Shown: positions 1 through 11,763 of the stretch, in pieces | Position numbering within the stretch: the first letter of the stretch is position 1 | How the letters are laid out: every line of letters begins with the position of its first letter | Source of the DNA: Orobanche coerulescens | Taxonomy: Eukaryota > Streptophyta > Magnoliopsida > Lamiales > Orobanchaceae | Assembly: GCA_033398695.1 (NCBI GenBank) | Contig: CM065817.1 | Coordinates: 30,700,231 to 30,764,230 of the forward strand | Direction of reading: 5' to 3' | Length of the DNA: 64,000 nucleotides | The notes under the pieces: model-generated | Databases searched by the model: none | What the model was told of the DNA's origin: nothing | What the model saw: only the letters and a program-made list of their open reading frames with translations | Translations under genes and position numbers: made by a program

Positions 1-635
1 CTTCGTCGAGAAGCCGCGGGCGCCATACGGCCGTACCCGATCACGCCTTACGGCCGTAATCGCGCTGCGTTATGGCCGTAATCGGCACCTTACGGCCGTA
101 ACTCGGCGAGCAGGCCACCTCCGGCCGTGACTCGGCCGTGGCCACTCCGACGGCCCGGACGACCCCGAAACCCGAACCTGAGTAAAAACCGAAGATACGG
201 TTACGAAGTACTCGCAAAGACGAATCCAAGCGCTAAGAGAACACACGATTCCGACCACCCGAGGTGTCGGAATTCGACAACGAAAGTAATTACCCCAAAC
301 TTTGGGAAATTACAAAAATGGCCCAAAATGTCCGAAATACACGATACATGATCGAAACACCGAACCAACGCTCGCAACATGAATAATAACATTAAATGAA
401 CTTACGAGAAACTCGAAACAACAGTTTCGGACGAGATTCGCAAGAATCGAGCTCAAGTGCGGAAAAGTCGCTAAAAAGCTCGAAACTCAACAAAACGATA
501 CCGAAACGAACTCGGATGACAAAAAGTGCAGAATTAATCATTCTCGGAATGACGAAACGGTCATGAGCGAGTCGTCAAAACGGACTTACGCCGAAAAAAA
601 GAAAATTACCGAAATTCGAAATTGCGGATATTACA
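1..635 (-). mobile_element. LTR fragment X (chromovirus, C/G-related family)
   Basis: This is the U3 end of an LTR on the minus strand, cut by the left window edge. Its right boundary reads ATTGCGGATATTACA, the reverse complement of the TGTAATATCCGCAAT start seen in element C. From about position 400 it aligns almost base for base with the same part of the C LTRs (26830-27073), including a block around AAAAAGTGCAGAATTAATC. The first 130 bases differ from C: they carry TTACGGCCGTAA palindromes where C has TAGCGYRCGCTA. It abuts an internal point of A's LTR at 636, so X most likely inserted there. The right target-site copy would be GCTAA (636-640). Confidence 0.8.
25..101 (-). promoter_or_regulatory. 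Palindrome array TTACGGCCGTAA in X LTR
   Basis: Four copies of a 12-bp palindrome start at 25 (ATACGGCCGTAC), 48, 70 (TTATGGCCGTAA) and 90. The spacings are 23, 22 and 20 bp, about two helical turns. The array sits at the place in the LTR where C and G carry TAGCG-type palindromes upstream of TATA. No function is known to me; by position it is a candidate U3 enhancer or regulator-binding array. Confidence 0.7.
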
Positions 636-2047
636 GCTAACCACAGTTCGCGATACGCACACTCACGGCAATACGTATCCCTAGAGGCCCCGTCGGACCG
701 TCCCTAGGTGAACATACACATAACCATCCACAACAACCACGATACAGCCATAATTCAAATACTAGAACATGTAAACAAATGTAAAGTACTTGCCTTTGAG
801 ACATTCTCGAAGAAACGGAGTTGAAACACGACTACGAACGGTCCGGGTGGAAAACGACGGTTCCTAAACGAAGGATCAACACAGTTCAGTCTCCACGGAC
901 AACAATACTCTATTGGAATACACCTATAACCCCGATTACATGATACGACAATGAACGATCAATCGATACGGGCGAGGGTTTACACAAAATCTCCCCGTAT
1001 CGATAATTCGCAGATTAAAATCAAGGAAGTTGGATTAAGAATCACTCAATAATCACAACCGGTAAAGAATATCGTAATATAGATGAACAATTCGGAACTA
1101 AACCCTAAAATTCCGAAAATCCCCCAAATTCGTCAAAATTAGGGTTCCTGAGGAATTACCTTTAATTCGGCTGATGAAAGGTGATTATGCTGATTATGAT
1201 ATGATGGCTCAATTCTACCGTGATGGAATTTGAAGAGAACTCCGAATAGAACTGGTGGAAATCGTCTCTGAGGTCGCACGTCGAAGAAACGAAGAGAAAA
1301 GAAATAAACTGATGTTCTGAAACTGTCCGCTGACTTATATTCAACGGAGTTAGCGCACGCTAATCGTCAAATGTAGCGCGCGCTAATGGGGCCGTGACAG
1401 GTCCAGTGGCTACTGCCACCCTTCGTTAGCGTACGCTAACAATAGGGCGTTAGCGTACGCTAACTGCACATCGGTAGCGCACGCAAGGGAACAGGGGTAG
1501 CGTGCGCTACCTACACAGCAGTCCAGCACTGTTGATGTCACATCAGCAGTAAGCTGCTGCCGAGGGTATGAAACACGAAACGCACGACGAGACCAGAATC
1601 CAGGAACATAGACGCGAATCATACAAGACAACGGAGCTAAGCGCTGAAATAAAATACAATTCCGACCACCGGAGGGTCCGTAATACGACAACGAAACTAA
1701 GATTCCCTAAACTATTAGGAAATTACAAAAATGGCCCAAGTGCCCGAAAATCACGAAACGATGTCGGATTTACAAACCGAAAGTCTCCACATGACCAACT
1801 CAACCATCCGAACTCGAACAAACCAAGAAACAACGAAAACGAATGAGTTTTATGAGAATCGAACGTTCATACGACAAAGCATGCCATAAAACGAAATTAC
1901 GTGAAAACATCATCAAGACTCATCCAAATGGAAAAACTCCAAGAACAAAGTAGATTCAAAATGTCGAAACGGTTACAAGCGAGTCGATAAAAATAGACAT
2001 ACACCAAAAATGGAAACTGCTAAAAATGGAAAATTACGGATATTACA
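636..2047 (-). mobile_element. 3' LTR of element A, interrupted at 636
   Basis: Minus-strand LTR matching 7527-8918 of A's other LTR. It starts (right end) with TGTAATATCCGTAA at 2047, directly after the polypurine tract. About 640 bp of its U5 end is absent in the window because X inserted at 636; the rest should lie left of the window. It holds a GC-type splice-donor candidate at 793 (minus), a palindrome array at 1351-1509 and a TATA-like AATATAAG at about 1334-1341. Confidence 0.85.
1351..1509 (-). promoter_or_regulatory. TAGCGYRCGCTA palindrome array, A 3' LTR
   Basis: Six 12-mers start at 1351, 1374, 1427, 1451, 1475 and 1498. Steps are 23, (53), 24, 24 and 23 bp, giving a pair and a foursome. 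The array lies just upstream (minus sense) of the TATA-like box. Its pair-gap-cluster layout next to TATA is the same as in element B. Confidence 0.75.
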
Positions 2048-2084
2048 TTCTCCCCCTCTAAAATAAAGTTTCGTCCCGAAACTT
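2048..2084 (-). other. Polypurine tract and 3' hairpin of element A
   Basis: On the minus strand, a purine-rich tract (TTTTAGAGGGGGAGAA) touches the LTR start and would prime plus-strand DNA synthesis. Just before it, at 2066-2084, is a perfect inverted repeat AAGTTTCG-GGA-CGAAACTT that starts at the pol stop codon. The same hairpin is present in B and D and nearly so in C. Confidence 0.8.
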
Positions 2085-5000
2085 AAGAATCAAAAAGTTC
2101 GGGATGCCTCGAACGCATATCTTCCTCTAACTCCCACGTCGCTTCTTCTACTCCGTGTCTCGACCATTGCACCTTAACCAAAGGAATGGTTTTGTGCCTT
2201 AACTGCTTGTCACGACGCTCCAACTGGGAAACGTGAAATACGCTATGAACATGACTCAGCGATGGAGGTAAAGCCAAACGGTACGCTAACTCACCGACTC
2301 TCTCCAATACCTCGAAAGGTCCAATATATCTCGGGATGAGTTTCCCCTTCTTCCCAAAACGGAAAACTCCTTTCGTCGGAGACACTCTCAACAGAACATG
2401 ATCTCCCACCTCAAACTCCAAGGGTCTACGCCTAACATCCGCATAAGACTTTTGTCGACTCTGAGCAGCCAACATCCTCTTTCTAATCAATTAAACTTTC
2501 TCCCTCGTCTCTAATACAAGGTCCGGCTCGGTGCCAACCACATCGGACGGCTCATCCCAACATATCGGTGATCGGCAACGTCGGCCATAAAGTGCCTCAT
2601 ACGGTGCCATCTTAATCGACGCGTGCCAGCTATTATTATAAGTAAACTCAATTAAAGCCAGATGATCCTCCCAGTCACTACTCCAATCTAACGCACACGC
2701 GCGCAACAAATCCTCGAACGTCTGAATGGTACGTTCGGACTGCCCGTCGGTCTGGGGATGGAAAGAAGTGCTCAGATGTAATCGTGTCCCCAATGCCTTA
2801 TGTACCGCCTGCCAAAAATGCGATACAAATCGGCCATCTCTATCCGAAATAATGGTCTTCGGCGTACCATGAAGTCTCACTATCTGTGTGATAAAGACAC
2901 GAGCCAACTTTTCTGGACCCCAAGTATCCTTGATGCCCAGAAAATGTGCCGACTTAGTTAGTCGGTCTACAATCACCCACACCATATTCATACCAGTCTT
3001 CGTCCTCGGCAAACTCGTGACAAAATCCATAGAGATGTCCTCCCACTTCCATTCCGGAACGGGAAGTGGTTTCAAAAATCCGGCTGGCCGCTGATGCTCA
3101 ATCTTGACTTGCTGACAAGTCAAACACTTAGCCACAAACTGAACTACCTCCTTCTTCATGTCGTTCCACCAGAAATTCTTCCTCAGGTCTTTATACATTT
3201 TACTCGAGCCCGGATGGACTGAGTAAGGTGATACATGAGCCTCTCGCATGATACTCTGTCTCAAGTCCGAGTCGTTCGGAACGCACAACCGACCTCGGAA
3301 TCTCAACACTCCGTCCTCATGAATAACGAATCCCGGGGCTTTCCCCTTCCCTACACTCTCCCGAAGCTGAATAAACATCAGGTCCTCCAACTGTCCCGAT
3401 TTAATGTCCTCTATCAGAGATGAAGAAATCTCAAGAGTACGCAACTGTCCGGAACTCTCTGGCAGTACAATCTCAATGCTCAACCTCATAAACTCTCGCT
3501 GAAGTCCCGACTGGGCCGTAAGCAACTCAAGTGCTCGAAGCGATACCGATTTCCGGCTCAAGGCATCTGCTACCATATTAGCCTTGCCCGAATGATAAAG
3601 GATCTCGAGATCGTAATCCTTAATCAATTCCAACCACCTCCTCTGCCTCATATTAAGCTCTTTCTGGGTGAAAATGTACTTTAGGCTCTTGTGATCGGTG
3701 AAAATCTGACACGACGAGCCATACAAGTAATGACGCCAAATCTTCAACGCAAAAACAACTGCGGCCAACTCAAGATCGTGCGCAGGGTAATTCAATTCAT
3801 ACGGTTTCAACTGACGGGAAGCATAGGCAATCGTCCTCCCGTGCTGCATAAGTACGCATCCGAGCCCTTGGCCCGAAGCATCACTATAAATGGAGAAACC
3901 ATCATTACCACTCGGTAAAGCCAAAATGGGAGCGGTCGTCAACCGCTTCTTCAACTCCTCAAAACTATTCTGCCTCTCATCCGTCCACACAAACTTCTCT
4001 GACTTCTGTAACAACTGAGTCAGCGGTCGAGCGAGCTTAGAGAACCCCTCGATGAATCTGAGGTAATACCCGGCTAATCCCAGAAAACTGCGAACCTCTT
4101 TCACGTTCTTGGGCGGCACCCAATCCAACACTGCCTCTACCTTATGTGGGTCCACACGAACACCCTCGGCCGAGATCACATGACCGAGAAACATAACCTC
4201 CCGTAACCAAAACTCGCACTTTGAGAACTTCGCAAAAAGATGCTGAGTTCTCAAAATGTCTAACACAATATGTAAATTACGGGCATGCTCCTCCTCGTTC
4301 CTCGAGTAAATCAGAATATCGTCGATAAAGACGACTACACATTTATCGAGGTACTCGATAAAGACTTTGTTCATAAGCTGCATGAACACGGCTGGGGCGT
4401 TGGTTAGCCCAAAAGGCATAACCACAAACTCGTAGTGACCGTATCTCGTCCGAAAGGCCGTCTTCGGAATGTCGGTATCCTTCACTCGGAGCTGATAATA
4501 CCCCGATCTCAAATCAATCTTGAAAATACGATTTGCCCCTTGCAACCGATCAAACAAATCATCAATCCTCGGGAGCGTATTCTTGTTTTTGATGGTCACT
4601 TTGTTCAACTCTAGGTAGTCGTTAAATAATCGTAGTGACCCATCCTTCTTCTTCACAAACAGACCGGTGCGCCCCAAGGTGAAGCGCTCGGTCGAATATA
4701 CCCCATGTCTAGCAACTCTCCCATGGTTCTTCAACTCAAGCATCTCGGCGGGCGCCATACGGTATGGCGTCTTAGAAATCGGGCCGCCCGGCTCTAAATC
4801 GACGGTAAACTCAACTTCTCGATCCGGCGGCAAACCCGGCAACTCGTCTGGAAAAACATCAGGATACTCACACACTACCGGAATAGACGAGAGCTCGACT
4901 CCCCCTTCTTCCGATCTCAAAGCGTAACACCAATAGCCCGTGCAATCTCCTCGAAGGAGTCTCACCGCCCTCAAGGCGCTGATCAGTAATCTCTGGCTAC

Positions 5001-5661
5001 TCCGCTTACGCCCCACAAAAGAATGCTCAGTACCATCAGAGGCTAACATCGAAACAGTCCTCGTTCTATAATTCATGATCGCTCTATGACGGTCCAGCCA
5101 ATCCTCACCTAAAATCAAATCCTCATCTCTAATATCCACCGCAATCAGATTAGAAGGCCAAACCCTCCCCGCGATACTTACTGGAAAATCCCTAATCTCA
5201 CGATCCCCCACGATGCTATCCCCGCTAGGAAGTTTAACAACAAAAGGCTCACAAGCAACAAGGCAATCAACATGCAAACGACGCACACAATCCATAGACA
5301 TAAAAGAATGCGTAGCACCAGAATCGAACAATACGGAAACAGGATGATCAAGGATGTTGACGGTACCTGTAGCCACCGTCGCGTCGGGATCTCCGGCTCG
5401 CCTCATCTCATACACACGGGGCGGAATAGACCCCGCACTAGAAGCTCCCCCTCTAGAAGGCTGACCACGACCTCGACCTCTACCAAAACTCTGCTGCGGC
5501 TGAGGAACTGTCGGTGCCTGATTCACACTCGGCTCTCCCGCAGCTGGTGCTGACATCTGAGTAACTGGAGCCCGAGCTGCATCCGTACAAAACTTAGCAC
5601 GATGACCCATACGACCACAAGCAAGACACTGAATCGGAGGCCTATCGCACTCACTCATCAT
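2083..5661 (-). pseudogene. pol: Element A pol (PR-RT-RH-IN-chromodomain), disabled
   Basis: The minus-strand frame has 1056 codons (5661-2491), then an in-frame stop, then 135 more codons to 2083. Visible domains by codon: CCHC knuckle C12-C15-H20-C25; protease DSGA 113-116; RT FIDD 445-448; RNase H Asp594, Asp656 and Asp699; integrase HHCC (H809, H816, C846, C849) and D879-D940-E976; then the chromodomain tail. This is Tekay/Del chromovirus order. Lesions: the in-frame stop at 2491-2493; a locally frameshifted stretch before the RT core (codons ~312-335, plus strand about 4650-4730) that lacks the normal family sequence; and loss of ~35 residues between the VFHVSQL motif and the chromodomain compared with D. 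A 1-bp loss near 5747 separates it from gag. Confidence 0.9.
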
Positions 5662-6605
5662 GTGGCCCGGACGACTGCAGTTGAAGCACTTAGGACCACG
5701 AACGGAACCAGCAGGAGCAGACCTAGAACCGTTTCCTCGACCAACTGATGCGACTGACTCCCGAAGACTCGCGAACCAGACTGAGCCTTCGGATACCCTC
5801 CTGACTTGCCTCCCGAAAACTGACCGGGGGTCTTCTGCTTCTTTTCTTCAGCTTCCGTCTCTGTCGCAGAAAACAACATCTCATAAGCCATCGCTTTATG
5901 CTGATAATCTTTCAAAGTCGTGCACCCCAGACCAGACATGTAGTGGCGCACCCTCGGTTTCATCCGCATATCAAAGTGGTGGATCTTATCAAGCTCATCG
6001 CGGACTTGGTTTCTCACATAATGCAACTGTTGATTATAGTCTTTGATAGCTTGAGATATAGGAACATCTTGGGGTTTAGCCTCAAAGAAGGCTCGTATCC
6101 TCCCCTCTTTCACTGGCCAAGGACAGAATTCGTCTTCCATCAGATCCCGAAACTCTGCCCACGTAGCTGCTCGGTCATGCGGTTTCACCGCTTGCCACCA
6201 CGTTGCTGCCTCCTTGGCGAGGAAGTACTGAGCAATATGTACTTTCCTCTCCTCGGAACAATTAGCAGCCTCAAACACTTTCTCCATCTCGAATAGCCAA
6301 TTCTCCCAACCAGAAGGGTCGGAAGCACCATCAAACTGTGGAGGACGCATACGAATCACGTCCTGAAGTAGCTTATCATTACCGGATCCAGTAGGCGGAA
6401 CCGGGTTGGCATTAGCTGGGCCGAGTAGAACGGCCTGAGTCAGTAGCGTCATCTGGTTCGCTACTTGCTGCAAAATGTTGGCCACTCCAACATTCTCGTG
6501 TGCATTACCGGAGCTAGCAGACTGGTCCTGCTGACCTCCGGAACTAGGGGGAACACTGTTCGACAAGGAAGGCATCGCCGAACCAGTTCCCGAGTGATCG
6601 GACAT
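5658..6605 (-). pseudogene. gag: Element A gag, frameshifted at its 3' end
   Basis: A 315-codon frame encodes a retrotransposon capsid: low-complexity Ser/Gly-rich N-terminus, then a core with WENWLFEMEKVFEAANC and ATWWQAVKP that is nearly identical to D's gag. Upstream of this Met the frame runs into a GRGRGRGR stretch matching B's first gag residues, so the original start was probably about 20 codons earlier. The last ~28 residues are out of frame. D has one more C in the run near plus-strand 5747, and in D's frame the sequence joins the first CCHC knuckle and pol. Gag and pol were therefore probably one ORF. Confidence 0.85.
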
Positions 6606-6870
6606 GGCCGCCCCACCGGCTGCGCCACGTCCCCTACCGCGTCCGCGTCCTCTACCAGCAGGAATTATGAAGAAGCAACGGGTAAGTACAATTCAAACGC
6701 AAAACGCAATAAGATACCAAGACAGGAATAGAACATAACGATGAAATGAGTCAAGTTAGGAAAACTTACGAGCACCGGCGTACTGAGATGATGGCATAGC
6801 AGTGATACTGTCCCAAAAACGACACTTAACTAGGCCCAAATAACCGACAGCCTAGGTATCCATAAACCTA

Positions 6871-6883
6871 AGCTCCGATACCA
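6871..6883 (-). other. Primer-binding site, element A
   Basis: TGGTATCGGAGCT on the minus strand, 5 bp inside the 5' LTR end. It complements the 3' end of plant initiator-Met tRNA with one difference from TGGTATCAGAGC. The remaining leader to gag (6606-6870) shows no other feature. Confidence 0.8.
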
Positions 6884-7264
6884 TATTCTGTAACACCCCC
6901 AAGACGTTCAGGGCATATTACAGCGCCGTGGAACCCACACTGTGGAATCCACCAGGCTAACGTACCAAACAAGACATTCGACAATGACAAACCATCATAA
7001 TAAAACGACAAGCTAAATAAAAGACTATAACCGACAAATAAAATTCTGACATCAAATCCATTTTCCCAAAACGGAAACACAACATTAACAAATTCAAATC
7101 GGAAGTACTCGAGTACTTAAACAAATTTTATAATACAGAATCCCAAAATCAGACATCAATAATAATTTGACAGACAAGACACCAATAATCAACTTCTGGA
7201 CAATATCATGCTTGCCCATCATCCTCATACGGATCGGGTACTCGCTTGTCCCCACGATCAATAC

Positions 7265-7681
7265 CTGAAATACAAAAAGTATTTCCCCCATTTAAGGGGT
7301 TAGCGACAACTGCTAGTGCAAGTACAATCCATTTGAACTACATTCTAATCAGATGAATATATGCGCCAAAAAGTCATTTTAGAAAACATTTTATATTCCG
7401 GAATATTTATGATGTACAGTCACAAAACACATTATCTCCAACAAATCACAATTCAAAGTTAACCGTTGGTACGAGACTCACGGCCACCGTACCCCGCAGA
7501 GCCCCATCGGACATCACTGGGTGGCTAACCACAGTTCGCGATACGCACACTCACGGCAATACGTATCCCTAGAGGCCCCGTCGGACCGTCCCTAGGTGAA
7601 CATACACATAACCATCCACAACAACCACGATACAGCCATAATTCAAATACTAGAACATGTAAACAAATGTAAAGTACTTGC
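7265..7681 (-). other. Putative GC-AG intron in A 5' LTR leader
   Basis: Minus strand: donor AAAG|GCAAGTAC, branch-like CTAAC in the motif GCTAACCCC, pyrimidine-rich stretch, acceptor TATTTCAG|GTAT; 417 bp. Size and signals match intervals in B (397 bp) and D (415 bp). It is inferred from splice consensus and conservation only. Confidence 0.5.
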
Positions 7682-8236
7682 CTTTGAGACATTCTCGAAG
7701 AAACGGAGTTGAAACACGACTACGAACGGTCCGGGTGGAAAACGACGGTTCCTAAACGAAGGATCAACACAGTTCAGTCTCCACGGACAACAATACTCTA
7801 TTGGAATACACCCATAGCCCCGATTACATGATACGACAATGAACGATCAATCGATACGGGCGAGGGTTTACACAAAATCTCCCTGTATCGATAATTCGCG
7901 GATTAAAATCAAGGAAGTTGGATTAAGAATCACTCAATAATCACAACCGGTAAAGAATATCGTAATATAGATGAACAATTCGGAACTAAACCCTAAAATC
8001 CCGAAAATCCCCCAAATTCGTCAAAATTAGGGTTCCTGAGGAATTACCTTTAATTCGGCTGATGAAAGGTGATTATGCTGATTATGATATGATGGCTCAA
8101 TTCTACCGTGATGGAATTTGAAGAGAACTCCGAATAGAACTGGTGGAAATCGTCTCTGAGGTCGCACGTCGAAGAAACGAAGAGAAAAGAAATAAGCTAT
8201 CATTTCAAATCGTCCGTGACTTATATTCGGCGGAGT

Positions 8237-8385
8237 TAGCGCGCTAATCGTCAAATGTAGCGCGCTAATGGGGCGTGGCAGTCCGGTGGCTCGCCACCCT
8301 TCGTTAGCGTACGCTAACAATAGGGCGTTAGCGTCGCTAACCGCACATCGGTAGCGCACGCAAGGAACGAGGGTAGCGTGCGCTA
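8237..8385 (-). promoter_or_regulatory. Palindrome array, A 5' LTR (eroded)
   Basis: Counterpart of 1351-1509. Several units have lost two to four bases (TAGCGCGCTA, TAGCGTCGCTA), while the flanking LTR sequence is nearly unchanged. A TATA-like AATATAAG lies just downstream in the minus sense (about 8220-8227). Confidence 0.65.
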
Positions 8386-9179
8386 CCTACAGATTCAAAG
8401 ACTATCGATGTCACATCGGCGATAGGCTCTTGTCGAGGTATAAAACACGAAGCACGCAGCGAGACCGTAATCCAGAACATAGACGCGAAGCATACAAGAC
8501 AACGGAGCTAAGAGCTGAAAGAAAATACAATTCCGACCACCGGAGGGTCCGTAATACGACAATGAAACTAAGATTCCCTAAACTATTAGGAAATTACAAA
8601 AATGGCCCAAGTGCCCAAAAAGCACGAAACGACGTCGGATTTACAAAACGAAAGTCTCCACATGACCAACTCAACCATCCGAACTCGTACAAATCAAGAA
8701 ACAACGAAAACGAATGAGTTTTATGAGAATCGAACGTTCATACGGCAAAGCATGCCATAAAACGAAATTACGTGAAAACATCATCAAGACTCATCCAAAT
8801 GGAAAAACTCCAAGAACAAAGTAGATTCAAAATGTCGAAACGGTTACAAGCAAGTCGATAAAAATAGACATACACCAAAAATGGAAACTGCTAAAAATGG
8901 AAAATTACGGATATTACATCCGTAGCCTATGGTGCTGTTCCACGGTATTCATATTGATTAGTGCATAATTGATCTAAAATTCATATACAAAATATTCATT
9001 TTTCCGGGCATAATTGTACTGATTTGTGATTAAAAATATATATTTTACAGATATGTCCAAACATGAGCTAAAAATGGTTATTTCTGATTCTTGACATGAA
9101 GCATCAAAAAGAACGGAAAACAAGATCAAATCCAACGACGGAATTTTTCCGGGACAAACGACCATACAAAAGCGGCGCA

Positions 9180-9365
9180 AAATGGACCGTGTTACGCCGG
9201 CCCGTTTCACATACGGCGCAACAAGGGCCGTGTCTTGGGCCGTTCACACACGGCCGGCATTTAGCGCCGTGTCCTCGCGCGTATTACGGACGAGACCGAG
9301 TCACCACAAAGCGGCGCACAAACACGGGGCAACCGGGCCGTTTTCATCGCCGTGTTTCAAGAGAT
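9180..9365 (+). promoter_or_regulatory. CpG-rich inverted-motif cluster in K U3
   Basis: About ten half-sites of GGCCGTGT/ACACGGCC type occur in both orientations in an otherwise AT-rich LTR, 170-360 bp upstream of the TATA box at 9537. This resembles the palindrome arrays of the chromovirus LTRs in place and composition but not in exact sequence. Confidence 0.5.
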
Positions 9366-10031
9366 GCCATGCAAAATTAGTCCACTTTTGACCAACTTGT
9401 AAAATCAACCACAAGATATTTTTTGGTCAAAAATCTGAAAATTCAAAGACATGGGTGAAGTGTGAACAAAGAATTAAAAATGATATTACAATAGATATTT
9501 TGAATTAAATAATCAATTGTATTCTTGAAAATCACCTATAAAAGGACATGTTCACCCATTGCAAAATAACCCACATTCTTACCAAGAAATCCTCAACTTC
9601 TTGCTAAGAAATACTCCTTTCCTTTAGCAATATATTTTCCTTAGAACTTTCAATTTTAGTTTGTATTTTATTTTTGGTTTGAAGTTTTTCTTTCATTTAG
9701 TTTGTAATTGAAAAGTGCTTGATCAATAAGCACTTAGTATTTTACTTAGTGTTTTACTTTCAAATTTTGCAAGCTTGTAACCTTTAAACAAGTTTGAAGT
9801 TATATTTTGAAGTTTGTTTCTTGCACTTTGATTCATCATATTCAAGTAAGTTTTATCTATTGTCATTAAGTTCTAGTAATTAAAAGTTTCTATATATATA
9901 TTATATATATATCAATTATTTCTCTTATAATTTTAGTATGTATAAACCAATGAGTAGCTAATCTTTCTTCCTAGGGAAGGGGATTTCTATTAGGTTATAT
10001 ATTGAGTATTTGATTGATTTAAACTATTTTT

Positions 10032-10485
10032 AGGACTAATTGGTTTAAATAGAGATTGATCATATCCTATTTTTACTAATGAAACCTTCTTGATTGATTG
10101 TTGAGTGAATTGGAAACATATCTTTTCAATCTATCAAATGTTAATCTTGTTATCAACATCTTAAGATTGCGAAAGTGGTTAAGACATCTTTGATTACGAA
10201 AGTACGGAGGTGAAAAGTTGATTACTCGATGAACGATCGTTTATCCTAAAAATAGTCAAGTTAGAGAAATGAAAGGACTAATTGGTTTAAATAGAGATTG
10301 ATCATATCCTATTTTTACTAGTGAAACCTCCTTGATTGATTGTTAAGTGTATTGGAAACACATCTTTTCAATCTATCAAGTGTTAATCTTGTTATCAACA
10401 TCTTAAAAAAGTGACAGCGATTAAGACATCTTTGATTACGAAAGTACGGAGGTGAAAAGTTGATTACTCGATAAACATTCGTTTT
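10032..10485. repeat. 242-bp tandem duplication inside K
   Basis: The segment starting AGGACTAATTGG at 10032 recurs at 10274 and stays alignable for about 210 bp with small changes. It gives two adjacent copies within the solo LTR. Confidence 0.8.
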
Positions 10486-10606
10486 TTCTTTTATATCCGT
10501 ATAAATCAATTCCGATACTTAATTAAAAACCTAATTTAATGAACCCGTATTCCCCTAGATTTTATAAATTCCCAACTCATTTTAACTCTATTCATTTTCA
10601 CTAGTT

Positions 10607-10730
10607 AAAAATAGTCTAATATAAATAGTCTAATATAAATAGTCTTAATATAAATAGTCTAGTATAAATAGTCTTAATATAAATAGTCTAGTATAAATAG
10701 TCTAGTATAAATAGTCTTAATAAAAATAGT
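10607..10730. repeat. Minisatellite, AATAGTCTAATATA-type units
   Basis: About nine units of 13-16 bp, variants of ATAAATAGTCTAGT, in tandem near the 3' end of LTR K. Confidence 0.8.
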
Positions 10731-10972
10731 TTGGTTTAAAATATAGTGCATTTTAATTTAGTTAATTTTTAAAAAACCCAAAAATATCTTTTTTAATATT
10801 TTAGTATTTATTTCTCGCAATTTGTAACAAAAAATTATACGAAGCCCTGTTGGACAATCCTCGAGAGAAAAGACCTTGGTAGAACTTACCACAAACTACT
10901 TCTACCTCGTATATATTTGCGAGCGACTCAAGAACTCCTATTTTTAGGATAAGTTTTTGGCCGATCACATAT

Positions 10973-11520
10973 ATGTATTGATGTGATGCTATGAGATTTA
11001 GTTATTCCGGAATACTAGTCTTGAATTAATGAATTGACGGTTACATTTACTTTATTGTCGAGGAGTTTTGTGTTTCATACTTGATATACTTGCACTAGCT
11101 ATTCGACGGCTAACCCCTTTATGGGGGAAATACTTTTTATGTATTTCAGGTTCCAGGAGAGCGGACAGGCAGGTATCGGGTCGGCATGAAGATGGTGGGC
11201 AAGTGTAATACTGTGTCTTTCCTCCGGTTATGCTTTGAGTTTTCCATTCAGTGTTGTTGTACTGGAATGGTTATTGAATACTCGAGTATTGTTTTCCATT
11301 TTCCTTGATGTTCCGGCCTATGTTTGCCGAGGTATTGATTTGTGTTGTGATGTCTTTGGATACATTGGTGATGTTTTGAATACCCTTTGTATTGTTCTTC
11401 ATTCCGTTGTATGTAGACCTTCTCGGTCAAAATTTACAGTTCCGCATATGTTTAGCCTTGTGGCTCCCACGGTGGGGCTTACGGTGCTGTAATATTCCTT
11501 GAATAACTTGGGGTGTTACA
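10973..11520 (+). mobile_element. Distal part of B 5' LTR
   Basis: Matches 17928-18437 of B's 3' LTR and ends ATTCCTTGAATAACTTGGGG then TGTTACA at 11520. It contains the intron acceptor TATTTCAG|GTTCC at about 11149, preceded by GGCTAACCCC. The short stretch 8919-8954 is the piece of the same LTR left of K. Confidence 0.85.
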
Positions 11521-11525
11521 GAATA

Positions 11526-11537
11526 TGGTATCGGAGC
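11526..11537 (+). other. Primer-binding site, element B
   Basis: TGGTATCGGAGC, 5 bp after the 5' LTR end; complementary to the initiator-Met tRNA 3' end with one mismatch. The leader to 11763 shows nothing else. Confidence 0.8.
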
Positions 11538-11763
11538 TTAGGTCTATGGATACCTAGGCTGTTGGTCTTTTGAGTCGAATGAGTCGTCATTTGTCCACAG
11601 TATCACTACTCTGCCATCATCACAGTGCGACAGGTACTTGTAAGACCTCTTACTCTTACGGTGTTTCCTTATTCGTTTTGCTTCTATTTTGGTATTCTCG
11701 AGAATCGGTCACTTTGATGACGTGCGATTGAATTGTACTTACGTGCCTTGTGTGTTCTTCAGT

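Larger units (their letters stand above)
6889..8918 (-). mobile_element. 5' LTR of element A, full length
   Basis: Minus-strand LTR of 2030 bp, from TGTAATATCCGTAA (8918) to GGGGGTGTTACA (6889), bounded by the PBS on the left. It abuts an internal point of B's LTR (8919, TCCGTAGCCTATGG, matching 17881 onward), so A inserted into B's 5' LTR. It is homologous along nearly its whole length to D's LTRs, except for the palindrome cassette. Confidence 0.9.
8955..10967 (+). mobile_element. Solo LTR K (2013 bp, TSD CATAT)
   Basis: The block begins TGATTAGTGC and ends GGCCGATCA (ends TGAT/ATCA). It is flanked by CATAT at 8950-8954 and 10968-10972 and precisely interrupts B's LTR when compared with the 3' copy at 17915-17930. 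A TATA box (TATAAAAGG, 9537-9545) sets the orientation. No PBS, PPT or coding sequence is inside, so this is a solo LTR left by LTR-LTR recombination. The parent family was not identified. Confidence 0.85.
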
